Shown one piece after another: positions 1 to 8,394 of a stretch of 47,514 bases of DNA; the stretch's first letter is position 1; each line of letters starts with the position of its first letter. A program made the position numbers and the translations under genes. Source of the DNA: Caballeronia sp. SEWSISQ10-4 2 (lineage in GTDB: Bacteria > Pseudomonadota > Gammaproteobacteria > Burkholderiales > Burkholderiaceae); contig NZ_JALPRJ010000064.1 in assembly GCF_030464885.1 (NCBI RefSeq), forward strand, positions 1 to 47,514. Direction: 5' to 3'. Under the pieces are notes generated by a model. That model searched no databases, was not told the origin of the DNA, and saw nothing but the letters and a program-made list of their open reading frames with translations.

Positions 1-108
1 AACCGGTACTTCGCCACGCTCGCCGAAGTCCTCTCGGCCGTCGAGGCCTGTTTCCGGCACTGGATCGGACCAAACGAAGTTCTACGAAGACTATGCTGCA
101 TTATTTAA
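1..108 (+). pseudogene. C-terminal end of an IS630-like transposase (cut by window edge)
   Basis: Reading frame 1 is open from the first base to a TAA at 106-108 and encodes 35 residues. They resemble the extreme C-terminus of IS630/DDE_3 transposases, with an N-R-Y-F-A-T start, a V-E-A-C-F-R-H-W helix and a final P-N-E-V-L-R-R-L-C-C-I-I. The rest lies upstream of the window, so it may be an intact element whose end is seen here or a remnant. It would mark the left edge of the catabolic cluster as a place where mobile DNA has been. The identification rests on a short stretch recalled from the family. Confidence 0.5.
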
Positions 109-186
109 GACGTTGTGTTTAACGCGCAATCCACAGTCATCCGGGATCGAGAGATGGACGACAACAGCTCCGGGTGCTGCCTCGCC

Positions 187-1332
187 TCAGAACTTGTGCG
201 TTATACCCAAGATGACCGCTACTTGATTGGGCGTGCCTGAACTCGACTCGAGATCGCCCACTGTCCCGCCGGCGGCTACCAAGGAGTTACCATCCGAGCT
301 GAACGTGGTACCGCGCGCGTGAGAGTAGGCGCTGATCGCGTACAAAGTGGTTCGCTTCGACAAGAAATACTCTGCACCAGCGGCAACCGTGTGATACGTT
401 GCCGACGATGCTCCGCTCGATCTCATGTAGGTATACCCAGCATTCACGGCAAATGCCGGCGATACCAGGTACTCAAGTGAAGTCGCTCCGGTGTTGAACG
501 TTTCGGTCCTGTTGAAGGCGGCCAACTTCACATAAGGCTTCCACTGCGCATTGCTATACCGGATATTGGCGGTGAAAGGACCGATCACGTACTGCGCTGC
601 CACGTGGAAAATCGAACGCGATCCAATGAACGGGACGCTACCGAACAGTGGCGTCACAGAATTATTATGTGTCAGATCCGCCGTACCTACACCGGCCGCA
701 CCGTCGTTTTTTGCAAAGATGTAGCCGGCTGCCAAGCTCAAGGGACCTTGGGTGTAAGCCGCCGCTGCAGAAGAAGTCTCCTGGGACGAGACACTGCCCG
801 GTACGCCGCCCAATCCATACATCAATTCATATTGAAGTCCACCGTACGTCGGGCTTGTGTACTTGATGGAGTTGTCGACGCGAAAGGTGTTGTCATTGTT
901 GTCCGCGTCACCTGGAGTCGAAAACGCCGGCCCATAGCCATCGGCTGTGAGTGGCTGAACCAGATCGACCGTCGGATCGAGTTGTCGACCGATTGTCACT
1001 GAGCCAAGGGACTTGGACGCGAGCCCTACCCACGCGTTCTTGCCGAACTCGCGTCCGCCTTGTTTCAGCGCGCCGGTATTGATATCGAATCCATTTTCGA
1101 GGTTAAAGATTGCCTGGAAGCCTCCTCCAAGATCTTCCTTGCCCTTCAACCCCCATTGGTTGGCCGTGAAGTCAGCGCCCTGTAACGCCACTAAAGAATG
1201 ACGACCGACATTGTTGTAATAGGCGAACGCATTATCTATCTCGCCATACAGTGTCACACTACTTTGAGCTTGAGCAGCTGGAATCCCAATTAACATCGCC
1301 AGGGGCAGACCGACAATCGCGAGGCGTCTCAT
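187..1332 (-). CDS. Gram-negative trimeric porin (Porin_4 / OmpC-like), copy 1
   Basis: This encodes a 381-residue outer-membrane beta-barrel porin, of the usual length for Burkholderia general porins. Residues 1-22 form a signal peptide ending A-A-Q-A, followed by the typical mature start Q-S-S-V-T-L-Y-G. The protein ends in I-T-H-K-F, with the terminal phenylalanine needed for BAM-mediated assembly. It is the last gene of the minus-strand Tct cluster, about 200 bases after tctA, so it probably supplies the outer-membrane route for the same substrate. A paralogue of identical length lies at 23495-24640 and is near-identical over long stretches. The two differ mainly in the signal peptide and in scattered strand and loop residues. 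Porin substrate specificity cannot be read from sequence. Confidence 0.93.
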   Translation of the reverse strand: MRRLAIVGLPLAMLIGIPAAQAQSSVTLYGEIDNAFAYYNNVGRHSLVALQGADFTANQWGLKGKEDLGGGFQAIFNLENGFDINTGALKQGGREFGKNAWVGLASKSLGSVTIGRQLDPTVDLVQPLTADGYGPAFSTPGDADNNDNTFRVDNSIKYTSPTYGGLQYELMYGLGGVPGSVSSQETSSAAAAYTQGPLSLAAGYIFAKNDGAAGVGTADLTHNNSVTPLFGSVPFIGSRSIFHVAAQYVIGPFTANIRYSNAQWKPYVKLAAFNRTETFNTGATSLEYLVSPAFAVNAGYTYMRSSGASSATYHTVAAGAEYFLSKRTTLYAISAYSHARGTTFSSDGNSLVAAGGTVGDLESSSGTPNQVAVILGITHKF

Positions 1333-1534
1333 ATCATCTCCATAGATATCATGTTTTTACACAATTTATTAATTTAGTAGACCGACTTATAGAGCCTGTC
1401 ATACCGGCCATTGATTGAATACTCACTATATTTTGTAATACTAATTATTAAATCTATTTTTGCCCCATTCATTTCTATTCCTTCAGGTCGGCAAGCGTTA
1501 AGAATGCACAGGCGATTAGGTAGTCACATAACCG

Positions 1535-3076
1535 CTAGCGCTGCTCTTCGGCAAGCCGCTGCTGTGCAATGCGCTCTTCGGCCTGCTGCAACTCTTTCAC
1601 AGGACGACGCTTGCTCCACACCGACGCGCCCACCATGACGGCCGCGCAACACAGCAGGCCGGCGGCGATCGGGCTGCGCAAAAACACCGTAGGGTCGCCG
1701 TTGGAAATGGTCAGCGCTTGGCGAAACGATTGCTCCAGCGTATGCCCGAGGATCAGGCCGAACAGCAAAGGCGCCTTCGGCACGTCGAGCTTGCGGAACA
1801 GATAGCCGAGCACGCCGAAGCCGAGCGCGAGGTAGAGATCAAAGACGTCATTGTTGAACGAGTACACGCCGGCGGATGCGATGCCGAGGATCAGGCACAG
1901 CAGAATACCCGGCGGCACATAGAGGATCTTCGAGAGAATGCCTACCAGCGGCAGGTTCAGCACCAGCAGCATGATATTGCCGATGTACATGCTCGCAATC
2001 AATCCCCATACCAAATCAGGTTGCGTATGAAACAGCATCGGCCCTGGCTGGATGCCGTACATGATGAACGCACCCATGATGACGGCCGTAGCACCGGAGC
2101 CCGGCACGCCGAGCGCCAGCAAGTGGACAAACGCGCCGCACGTGTCCGCATTGGTTGCCGCCTCCGGTGCCGCAATGCCCTCGACCGCACCCTTGCCAAA
2201 CTCCTCGGGGTGCTTCGATATTTTCTTTTCCAGCACGTAGGACAGCATGGCGGCAAGCGTGCCACCAAGACCAGGCGCAGCGCCACAGAGAAAGCCCACC
2301 GCCGTGCCGCGAAAAATCGCCGGCCGCGCGCGCCGCCATTCCTTCTTCGTGAACCAAAGCTTGCCTTCCACCTTCACCGAGTGCAGGGTGCCCCCAAGCG
2401 TGCCTTCCACCATGCGGCTGACTTCCGCAATGGCAAACAGCCCCACCACCACAACGAGAAAGCTCACCCGGTCCTGCAGTTGAGAGAGGCCCATCGTGAA
2501 ACGCGGCACGCCGCTTTGCAGATCGATACCGATTGTTGCCAGCCCCAGTCCCATGAACACCGCCATCATGCCCTTGGCGATCGAGTTGCCGTTGAGCGCA
2601 CCTACAGTGGAAAGCGCGAAGAAGATCAGCGCGAAGTATTCGGTCGGGCCAAAGTGTAGCGCGACCGCGGCGAGCGGCACGGCAACGAAAGACAGGCACG
2701 TCACGCCGATCATGCCGGCAATGAACGAACTTACGCCGGCAATGGCGAGCGCAGCGGCCGCGCGGCCCTTGCGCGCCATCGGGTAACCATCGAGCACGGT
2801 CATCACTGCGGCGGCGTCACCGGGCGTATTGAGCAGGATGGCCGTCACCGCGCCGCCGTACATGCACCCATAATAGATGCCGGTCAACATCATCAATGCG
2901 GTGATCGGATCCATTCCGAACGTGACCGGGATCAATAGCGCGATGCCCGCTGACGGCCCGATGCCCGGCAGGTGACTGATCATCGTGCCAATGAACACGC
3001 CGATCAGGGTGTAGAGAAGATGGGTCGGTTGGATGGCGACGGCCAATCCATGCAGAATCCCGTACAAGCTTTCCAT
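1535..3076 (-). CDS. tctA: TctA family large membrane subunit of a tripartite tricarboxylate transporter
   Basis: This is a 513-residue polytopic inner-membrane protein of the TTT family. These secondary carriers take up carboxylates delivered by a periplasmic TctC/Bug protein. The glycine-rich N-terminal motif P-G-I-G-P-S-A-G-I-A, the segment around L-L-N-T-P-G-D-A-A-A-V and the conserved D-G-Y-P-M-A-R-K-G are all present, with about a dozen hydrophobic segments. The frame is open for 73 more codons upstream, but that part is not hydrophobic or conserved. The ATG at 3076 has a GGAG at proper spacing and begins M-E-S-L-Y, as family members do. It lies 14 bases after tctB, clearly in one operon. 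The extreme C-terminus (after about residue 490) is charged and Gln/Glu-rich. Confidence 0.93.
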   Translation of the reverse strand: MESLYGILHGLAVAIQPTHLLYTLIGVFIGTMISHLPGIGPSAGIALLIPVTFGMDPITALMMLTGIYYGCMYGGAVTAILLNTPGDAAAVMTVLDGYPMARKGRAAAALAIAGVSSFIAGMIGVTCLSFVAVPLAAVALHFGPTEYFALIFFALSTVGALNGNSIAKGMMAVFMGLGLATIGIDLQSGVPRFTMGLSQLQDRVSFLVVVVGLFAIAEVSRMVEGTLGGTLHSVKVEGKLWFTKKEWRRARPAIFRGTAVGFLCGAAPGLGGTLAAMLSYVLEKKISKHPEEFGKGAVEGIAAPEAATNADTCGAFVHLLALGVPGSGATAVIMGAFIMYGIQPGPMLFHTQPDLVWGLIASMYIGNIMLLVLNLPLVGILSKILYVPPGILLCLILGIASAGVYSFNNDVFDLYLALGFGVLGYLFRKLDVPKAPLLFGLILGHTLEQSFRQALTISNGDPTVFLRSPIAAGLLCCAAVMVGASVWSKRRPVKELQQAEERIAQQRLAEEQR

Positions 3077-3090
3077 TTTGGCGCTCCGCG

Positions 3091-3600
3091 TCAGATCGAT
3101 AACAAGCCGGCAGGCATTGGAACGCCCAGCACCAGGGAAAACAGCAGATCGAACACGAGCGTGAAACCTAGCGCGACTGCGATATTCGTCTTGTGGCGCT
3201 TGCGGTTGAAATAGGTCAGAAGACCCAGTAGGAAGACCGCAGTCGCAATCAGGTAGCCCACCCGCGCGAAGCAGAAGTAATAGAGCGCCGTCCATATGAC
3301 CATGCCCACGAGGACCAGCGGGGAATGCTTCACACCGTTGCCCGGGTTCGTGCCGGGCTCGTCGGAAAGCGGTGCGGCCTTGGCGGCGGACAACGGGTCG
3401 ATGCGCACCTTGTGGCGCCGTTCGATCAACAGCAACAGTGCGGACGCGATCAGCCCAATGCCGACGAGCGCGGGAAAGGCCTTGGGCCCGAGTGGATCGC
3501 CCAGGCGCATTTCGGGCAGCCGCATGTCCATGTACAGATAGACGCCCGCAAGCACGATGACGCCAATGGCAAGCTGCGCGTCACCCCTCAAGCTTTTCAT
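3091..3600 (-). CDS. tctB: TctB family small membrane subunit of the tripartite tricarboxylate transporter
   Basis: This encodes a 169-residue protein with four predicted membrane segments, the usual build of TctB. The first follows the Asp/Ala-rich start at about residues 9-24, and the last ends at P-A-G-L-L. A central charged linker at about residues 60-95 is cytosolic or periplasmic. The ATG at 3600 has an excellent Shine-Dalgarno (AAGGAGGA) eight bases upstream, so the eleven in-frame codons before it are not coding. It sits between the VOC-fold gene and tctA, and with tctC two genes upstream it completes a C-B-A transporter set. TctB is needed for transport, but its precise role is not settled in the family. 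Confidence 0.9.
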   Translation of the reverse strand: MKSLRGDAQLAIGVIVLAGVYLYMDMRLPEMRLGDPLGPKAFPALVGIGLIASALLLLIERRHKVRIDPLSAAKAAPLSDEPGTNPGNGVKHSPLVLVGMVIWTALYYFCFARVGYLIATAVFLLGLLTYFNRKRHKTNIAVALGFTLVFDLLFSLVLGVPMPAGLLSI

Positions 3601-3668
3601 GTCTCCTCCTTGGTGTGCTGCCTGCCGGCGCACTCTTTGCGCGCGTCGCCGGCCCTGACTGATCCGAC

Positions 3669-4049
3669 CTACTTCTCGTTGTACCGACCCGGCTTGACAA
3701 CTTCGGCGATGGTGCCGTCCGGCGCGCGAAACTTGAGCGCGCCTTCGCCCTTCTGCGAGAGGATCGTGCCGCCGTACTGCTTGATCTTCTCGGCAGCAAG
3801 GTCCTGGTCGTCGACGGTCACGCCCCAGTGATGGAGGCGCGGCCCTTCGCCGGCGAGGGTAGCTTCGTGCGAATCCTCGCTGTCGTATTTCATCAGCGTG
3901 AAGTCGATGTGGCCGTCGGTCATGTGTCGCGAAATGTGCTCGCGATTGCGGCCCGTCTTCACTTCCGTGAAGCCGAATACTTCGGAGTAGAACTTGGTCG
4001 CCTCTTCGAGATCGTTGACCTTGACGGCGAGGTGGACGATGCGTGACAT
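3669..4049 (-). CDS. VOC-fold (glyoxalase/bleomycin-resistance/dioxygenase) protein
   Basis: This is a 126-residue single-domain VOC protein, read as the two beta-alpha-beta-beta-beta modules of the family. The first module begins I-V-H-L-A-V-K-V-N-D-L-E and the second P-R-L-H-H-W-G-V-T-V-D-D. His5 of the first strand, the histidine pair in H-H-W and a late glutamate in I-A-E-V-V are the likely metal ligands. The ATG at 4049 is preferred over one four codons earlier because it has GGAG seven bases upstream. Its place between tctC and tctB is unusual and suggests it acts on the imported compound or its product. VOC proteins include lyases, dioxygenases, isomerases and resistance proteins, so the reaction is not assigned. 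Confidence 0.85.
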   Translation of the reverse strand: MSRIVHLAVKVNDLEEATKFYSEVFGFTEVKTGRNREHISRHMTDGHIDFTLMKYDSEDSHEATLAGEGPRLHHWGVTVDDQDLAAEKIKQYGGTILSQKGEGALKFRAPDGTIAEVVKPGRYNEK

Positions 4050-4118
4050 ATGGATCTCCATGTCGTTGATTGCTACGGTGGAAAAAACAGGAAGTTGGCC
4101 TGGATGCTTTACTACCCG

Positions 4119-5129
4119 TTACTTCGCGAGGCCGAGGTCGGTGAGCAGCGACGTGAGCCGCTTCTGCTCGCCCGCGAGGAAGACCTTTGTGTCCGCACTA
4201 TTCTTGTAGTCGGCGGTCCAGAGGTTGCGCTTGACCGCGGCGGCCCATTCGGGTGATGCCGTAGCCTTCTTCAGCACGTCGTCCCACCAGGCGATCTCGG
4301 CGACCGTCATGTCCTTTGGCCCGACGAGCACGCGCCACGTGCTGAACTCGGCGTTGACGCCCTGCTCTTTCCACGTCGGCACATTGGCGAGATCGCCTGC
4401 CTGCCGTACATCCGAAGGAATCCCGATCATCTTGATACGCCCCGCCTGACTGGGACCAAGAACGACGCCCGCGGGAGTCGCGCTGGCTGTGACATGCCCG
4501 CCCATCAGCGACGTGACCGCCTCGCCGCCCGAATCGAAGAAGACAATCTTCAGCTTCTTCGGGTCCTGTCCAGCCGCCTTCAGGACGAGCGCGGCGGCAG
4601 CGTGGCTCTGGCCGCCCGGCGAACTCGATACCGCCATGCTCACTGCCGACGGATCCTTGTGCAGCATCGCGACGAGATCCTTGCCGCTTTTGATCGGCCC
4701 GTCCGCTGCGACCGCGAACACCACCGGCTCGGTAACGAACACGGCGAGTGGCGTGACGTCGTCGACGCCGACCGTGCTCAGGCCCGTGACACGGTTCGTG
4801 ATTAGCGGCAGCGCCTGCACACTCACGTAGTGGCCGTCGCCTGGGTGTGAATTGATGTATGCAATACCGACGGTGCCGCCACCGCCCGGACGGTTGATCA
4901 CCGTGACCGGCTTGCTCGACAGCTTGTCCTGCTGGATCACGCTTTGCAGCGTGCGGCCGACCAGATCGAGCCCGCCGCCCGGCGCGCTCGGCACCACGAT
5001 CTCGATCGGGCGGTGCGGCTGCCATGCATCGGCCGCATTGGCGGCGAGCGTTCGGATGCACAGCAGGGCAGCGCATGACAGCAGCAGCGCACCGCGTAGC
5101 TTCGCTCTTCTGATACCGGACTTACCCAT
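4119..5129 (-). CDS. tctC: TctC/Bug family periplasmic solute-binding protein
   Basis: This encodes a 336-residue extracytoplasmic binding protein of the Bug (Bordetella uptake gene) family, the capture subunit of the TTT transporter encoded just downstream. A signal peptide of about 33 residues ends A-A-N-A. The mature protein starts with the Bug signature P-I-E-I-V-V-P-S-A-P-G-G-G-L-D, whose P-G-G-G loop contacts the ligand carboxylate in solved homologues. The ATG at 5129 is preceded by AGGAGA. Unlike the many orphan Bug proteins of beta-proteobacteria, this one lies with tctB and tctA. The neighbouring dihydroxyphthalate-decarboxylase-like gene hints at an aromatic carboxylate ligand, which is inference. 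Confidence 0.92.
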   Translation of the reverse strand: MGKSGIRRAKLRGALLLSCAALLCIRTLAANAADAWQPHRPIEIVVPSAPGGGLDLVGRTLQSVIQQDKLSSKPVTVINRPGGGGTVGIAYINSHPGDGHYVSVQALPLITNRVTGLSTVGVDDVTPLAVFVTEPVVFAVAADGPIKSGKDLVAMLHKDPSAVSMAVSSSPGGQSHAAAALVLKAAGQDPKKLKIVFFDSGGEAVTSLMGGHVTASATPAGVVLGPSQAGRIKMIGIPSDVRQAGDLANVPTWKEQGVNAEFSTWRVLVGPKDMTVAEIAWWDDVLKKATASPEWAAAVKRNLWTADYKNSADTKVFLAGEQKRLTSLLTDLGLAK

Positions 5130-5166
5130 TACGTCGTCTCCTGATTATTTTGTGTTTTCACCAGAC

Positions 5167-6150
5167 TCAGAAATTGAAGCCGTCAAATGTAGTCGCGGCA
5201 AACAACTGGTCCATTGGTACGTCTTTATCGATCAACCCATCGGCCCGGGCGTAGCGTTGTAACGCGCCCAGGTCGCGGCGGTTCGCGTCCATGCCGTAGC
5301 GCCAGTAGTCCTCGCCCATCAGCACCTTCACCCTTTCGACCTCAGCATTGATCCACGGATGGGTGATACGTAGTGTGTCGGTGATCGACATTTCGGTCAT
5401 GGCTGCCTCCTTTGCTTTCACAAAGGCTGCAAACACGTTCACCGGTAGCCACGGGTGCTTTTCTACCAGCGTGCGCCGGATGCCGATGGTGTGCATAGGC
5501 GGGAACAACCGCGTCTTCGTAAAATACGCCTCTTCCGCCTCGCGGAAATCGGGGAACAACCGCTGCACGCGTTCGTTACGGCCAAAGCACGACGGCGGCT
5601 TGGGCGCGATGATCGCGTCGATGTCACCGGCGTCGAGCAGGTTCGAGAGCGTGGCGGTCCCGGCAATCGGCGAGATGCTGATGTCTGCCGGCAGGTCGAG
5701 CGGCATACGTACCTCGCGACCGGCCTGCTCGAGACCACCCGTGAACCAATGGACGTCACGGGTGCGCACACCGTGTTCGTCGTCGAGAAAACCGCGCACC
5801 CAGACACCCGCCGTCTGCTGGAAGTCAGGCACTCCGATCCGGCGGCCACGCAACGCCTCGGCCGAATCAATGCCGCGGTCCGAGCGCACGTAAATGGCCG
5901 AATGCCGGAACGACCGCGACACGAAGGCAGGCACACCGATGTAATGGCTCTGGCCGCGCGCCGTGGTCAACAAATGCGTGCCCAGCGACAGTTCCGCTAT
6001 GTCGAATTCCTCATGGCGAAACGCCCTTTGAAACAGCTCCTCCGCAGGACCGTGAACGAAGTTGATCCTGCATCCCTCAATTGCCACGCTACCGTCGACC
6101 AACGCCCGCGTCCGATCCGTGATTTGGCATGCTAATGAAATCTCAAGCAT
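5167..6150 (-). CDS. 4,5-dihydroxyphthalate decarboxylase-like / periplasmic-binding-fold protein
   Basis: This is a 327-residue protein without a signal peptide. It resembles the family annotated as 4,5-dihydroxyphthalate decarboxylase (Pht5-like), which shares the type-2 periplasmic-binding fold. Visible landmarks are the start L-E-I-S-L-A-C, then F-D-I-A-E-L-S-L-G, G-R-R-I-G-V-P-D-F-Q-Q-T-A and the late helix E-D-Y-W-R-Y-G-M. Family members decarboxylate hydroxylated phthalates to protocatechuate, but many homologues are untested. Its start overlaps the end of the preceding 61-residue gene by 8 bases and it has only a poor Shine-Dalgarno, so translation is probably coupled. Together with tctCBA and the VOC protein it points to an aromatic dicarboxylate pathway. 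Confidence 0.8.
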   Translation of the reverse strand: MLEISLACQITDRTRALVDGSVAIEGCRINFVHGPAEELFQRAFRHEEFDIAELSLGTHLLTTARGQSHYIGVPAFVSRSFRHSAIYVRSDRGIDSAEALRGRRIGVPDFQQTAGVWVRGFLDDEHGVRTRDVHWFTGGLEQAGREVRMPLDLPADISISPIAGTATLSNLLDAGDIDAIIAPKPPSCFGRNERVQRLFPDFREAEEAYFTKTRLFPPMHTIGIRRTLVEKHPWLPVNVFAAFVKAKEAAMTEMSITDTLRITHPWINAEVERVKVLMGEDYWRYGMDANRRDLGALQRYARADGLIDKDVPMDQLFAATTFDGFNF

Positions 6151-6328
6151 GGTATTGACGCACCCTCCAGTAGCCTCTTTTCATGGCGCCCTGGTCAATA
6201 TTGCCGGGCGTGCTCGTCCAATACGATTCGTACACCATAATATCCAGGCCGACCGGATACATCCGGCCGTTTCTGATTACATCCCAATCTTCACCGGCCA
6301 GTCGTGACGCCCTAAACAACCGGGCCAT
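6143..6328 (-). CDS. Unrecognised 61-residue protein coupled to GntR and the decarboxylase-like gene
   Basis: This small gene starts with an ATG directly abutting the TGA of the GntR gene and ends 8 bases inside the decarboxylase-like gene. That arrangement is typical of translationally coupled genes. The product is soluble, basic at the N-terminus and rich in aromatic residues (several Trp and Tyr), with no signal peptide, membrane segment or cysteine pair. The composition looks like a folded domain rather than noise. It could be a small subunit or activator of the decarboxylase-like protein, or the leftover end of a larger gene fused here. I do not recognise the family. Confidence 0.6.
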   Translation of the reverse strand: MARLFRASRLAGEDWDVIRNGRMYPVGLDIMVYESYWTSTPGNIDQGAMKRGYWRVRQYHA

Positions 6329-7051
6329 TCATTTTTGGTCGCCGGCAACTGTGCTCCCCTCCTTCGTGAGCTCATCGAGGGCCATCAGCATGCGCGCCTT
6401 GCCGTGTGCGACATGGCTGAAACTCGCTTTGTAGCTCAACTCCGCGTCCTTCGACCTCAGCGCCGCGACGATCTCGCGATGCTCGCGATTCGATTGCAGC
6501 AATGCCCCACGCTGCACCAGCCCGTGCGTGCGAAAGAGATGGAATTCCTTCACCAGGCCGCGGTACAACTTGATCAATCGCGTGTTCTCGGTCGAGCGGA
6601 CGATAAAATCGTGAAACTCGAGGTTGACGGGATCGAAGCTGGAGAAATCGCCCTTCTCGGCCGCGTCTTCCATCTCTTCCACGAATCCATCGAGCTTCGC
6701 CGCGCTCTGTGTGGACAGGATCGGCGCCAGCAATGAGGCCGACAGTCCGATCAGTCCCGCGCGCAGATCGTAGACTTCGATTGCGTCACTCTTGGTCAAC
6801 CGCTTGATGAACACGCCGCGGTTCGGGATCAGATACACAAGACCCAGTTCCGCAAGTGCCCGGCAAGCTTCGCGCACCGGTCCGCGGCTGACCGACAGCT
6901 TGTCGGCCACAAGCTTCTCATTGAGGCGCTGCCCAGGTACCAGTTCGCCACGTAAGATCATTTTTTCGATCTCGTGTTGCACCACCCCCGTGAGGGTATG
7001 CGATTGAAGTTCCGCGACGGTGACGGTAGAGGTGCTGTAGTCGGTTTTCAT
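6329..7051 (-). CDS. GntR family regulator, FadR/FCD subfamily
   Basis: This is a 240-residue transcription factor. Residues 15-85 form the winged helix-turn-helix with the GntR signature L-V-P-G-Q-R-L-N-E and the recognition stretch L-S-V-S-R-G-P-V-R-E-A. Residues about 95-225 form the all-helical FCD ligand domain, with the D-L-R-A-G-L start and the histidine-containing helices that bind a metal and a carboxylate effector. It is the first gene of the run through tctA, so it likely controls its own operon. A GTCAAC half-site in its leader recurs as a palindrome upstream of the neighbouring beta-propeller gene, suggesting both promoters are its targets. The ligand is unknown. Confidence 0.9.
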   Translation of the reverse strand: MKTDYSTSTVTVAELQSHTLTGVVQHEIEKMILRGELVPGQRLNEKLVADKLSVSRGPVREACRALAELGLVYLIPNRGVFIKRLTKSDAIEVYDLRAGLIGLSASLLAPILSTQSAAKLDGFVEEMEDAAEKGDFSSFDPVNLEFHDFIVRSTENTRLIKLYRGLVKEFHLFRTHGLVQRGALLQSNREHREIVAALRSKDAELSYKASFSHVAHGKARMLMALDELTKEGSTVAGDQK

Positions 7052-7075
7052 GCGTCAATACTAAATTGCACATTG

Positions 7076-7090
7076 AAAACTGTCAACACT
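7076..7090. promoter_or_regulatory. Candidate operator half-site in the gntR leader
   Basis: The sequence AAAACTGTCAACACT lies about 30 bases upstream of the gntR start codon. The core AAACTGTCAACA is repeated almost exactly at 8378-8389 in front of the beta-propeller gene. This could be an autoregulatory binding site. The assignment rests only on the repetition and its position. Confidence 0.4.
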
Positions 7091-7182
7091 TTGCATATCC
7101 CTTCGTTCGTTTGCGGCCCGGTGGCCACCCCGACATCGAACTACCTTGCGCCACTCACGCTAAATGAGGTTAACCCCGGCAT

Positions 7183-8178
7183 TCAAGCTGGCTCAAAAAC
7201 CGCCACCTTGTTGCTGACATTCAAGTAAATAAAAATCCTGTGTGTTTTCGGGTCGACAGTTAATGTATGCGTGTTTTTCTCAGACACAATATGATCGACT
7301 ACGGTATTGCTATCAATATCCACAACTTCAACGTTACCAGCTTTGTCGCCCATAAAAGCGCGCCGCGCAATGACATCGATCGCAGTTTGATCAATATCGC
7401 CACCTTTAAACGGCATCGTATTAACAAGTTCTCCAGTCGCAGCATTAACAGTTAACATCTTCTGATCTCGAGTTCCTATTATTAGGTGCTGTGTCTTGTC
7501 GTCATACACCATAGGCTTGGCGTCGGTCTTGACTCCCAGATCCCATACGGCTTCGACCTGGTTAGTATTTGGATTGATAACGTCGATCATGTTGTCGACC
7601 GGTTGATAAAGCCGGTCAAACTGAGCCACATATAAGCCCACATCCGGCCCATGTCTTGCCGGATGTGGCCTCAAGGTCACCGCGCTGACCTGCGCAAACG
7701 GCGGTTTGCCGTTGAACATCACTTCGTTGCCGGTGTCGTCGTTTGCTACGAAAACGTTGCCGGTATGCCGGTCGACGCTCACGCCATCCGGCGACTCGCC
7801 TCCCGAATTAACGGTTGCCACTTTCTCAAAAGTTCTTTTGTCGATTACCACCAAGGTATTGCTTTTACCATCGGAGACGAATGCATAGGTATCGTCGAGA
7901 TCAATTCCATTAGCTTCCTGAACACCTGAAATCGTTGCTTTGACCACCAGTTTTTCGGCATCTATGACAATGACATTATGCGCTGGCGCCTGGCCAATCC
8001 AGACGGTATTTGTTTGTTCGTCGTACGCGACCCAATCGCCATGGCCACCTTGTCCGGGAAGGTCGATAGTTTTGATCAAACTGTAATGAGATTGGGCACT
8101 CGCGGCCGCAATACCCGTTAGCGCGAACACGCTGACCATGATTAAGCGAATCGATCGCGCAAGACTGACGGTCTTCAT
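7183..8178 (-). CDS. Exported YncE-like beta-propeller protein, copy 1
   Basis: This 331-residue protein has a signal peptide of about 27 residues ending A-S-A-Q. A seven-bladed 40-residue repeat series follows, with recurrent strands such as V-I-V-I-D-A, L-V-V-I-D-K and V-E-V-V-D-I-D, as in the YncE/YVTN family. Such proteins sit in the periplasm, and their role is often unknown or in metal or ligand binding. The ATG at 8178 starts a convincing signal peptide, while the 37 upstream in-frame codons are not conserved. The gene is transcribed toward gntR (131-base gap containing the candidate operator) and has its own upstream palindromes. A second, more distant propeller gene lies at 22179-23261 beside the second porin. 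Confidence 0.82.
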   Translation of the reverse strand: MKTVSLARSIRLIMVSVFALTGIAAASAQSHYSLIKTIDLPGQGGHGDWVAYDEQTNTVWIGQAPAHNVIVIDAEKLVVKATISGVQEANGIDLDDTYAFVSDGKSNTLVVIDKRTFEKVATVNSGGESPDGVSVDRHTGNVFVANDDTGNEVMFNGKPPFAQVSAVTLRPHPARHGPDVGLYVAQFDRLYQPVDNMIDVINPNTNQVEAVWDLGVKTDAKPMVYDDKTQHLIIGTRDQKMLTVNAATGELVNTMPFKGGDIDQTAIDVIARRAFMGDKAGNVEVVDIDSNTVVDHIVSEKNTHTLTVDPKTHRIFIYLNVSNKVAVFEPA

Positions 8179-8334
8179 GTGGTTCCTGTTATCTGGTGGC
8201 GGGAATCGAGACCCTCCCTTGTTACGCGGTAAAGCGGAGGGAGTTCGGCACGCTTTGGCGCACAAAATGGCGATTGAGTACAGACACAACTCATGGCCGC
8301 GAGCAGTTATGGGCTACGCATATCTCTTAGTGAA

Positions 8335-8394
8335 AACTGTTAAGTGTCGACAATTTGAATTATGGGCGATTTTTGTAAACTGTCAACAGTTGAC
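8335..8394. promoter_or_regulatory. Palindromic operator region upstream of the first beta-propeller gene
   Basis: Two candidate sites lie 160-215 bases upstream of the gene start. At 8382-8394 GTCAAC-A-GTTGAC is a perfect inverted repeat, overlapped by AACTGT-CA-ACAGTT at 8379-8392. At 8345-8352 TGTCGACA is palindromic and preceded by AAAACTGTTA. The shared AAACTGTCAACA core also occurs in the gntR leader at 7077-7088. Short palindromes of this kind suit a dimeric FCD-GntR regulator. This is inference from sequence alone. Confidence 0.5.

Noticed and set aside
3077..3295. N-terminal extension of TctA
   Set aside because: The extra 73 codons overlap tctB and are unlike TctA. The ATG at 3076 has a ribosome-binding site and family-like start.
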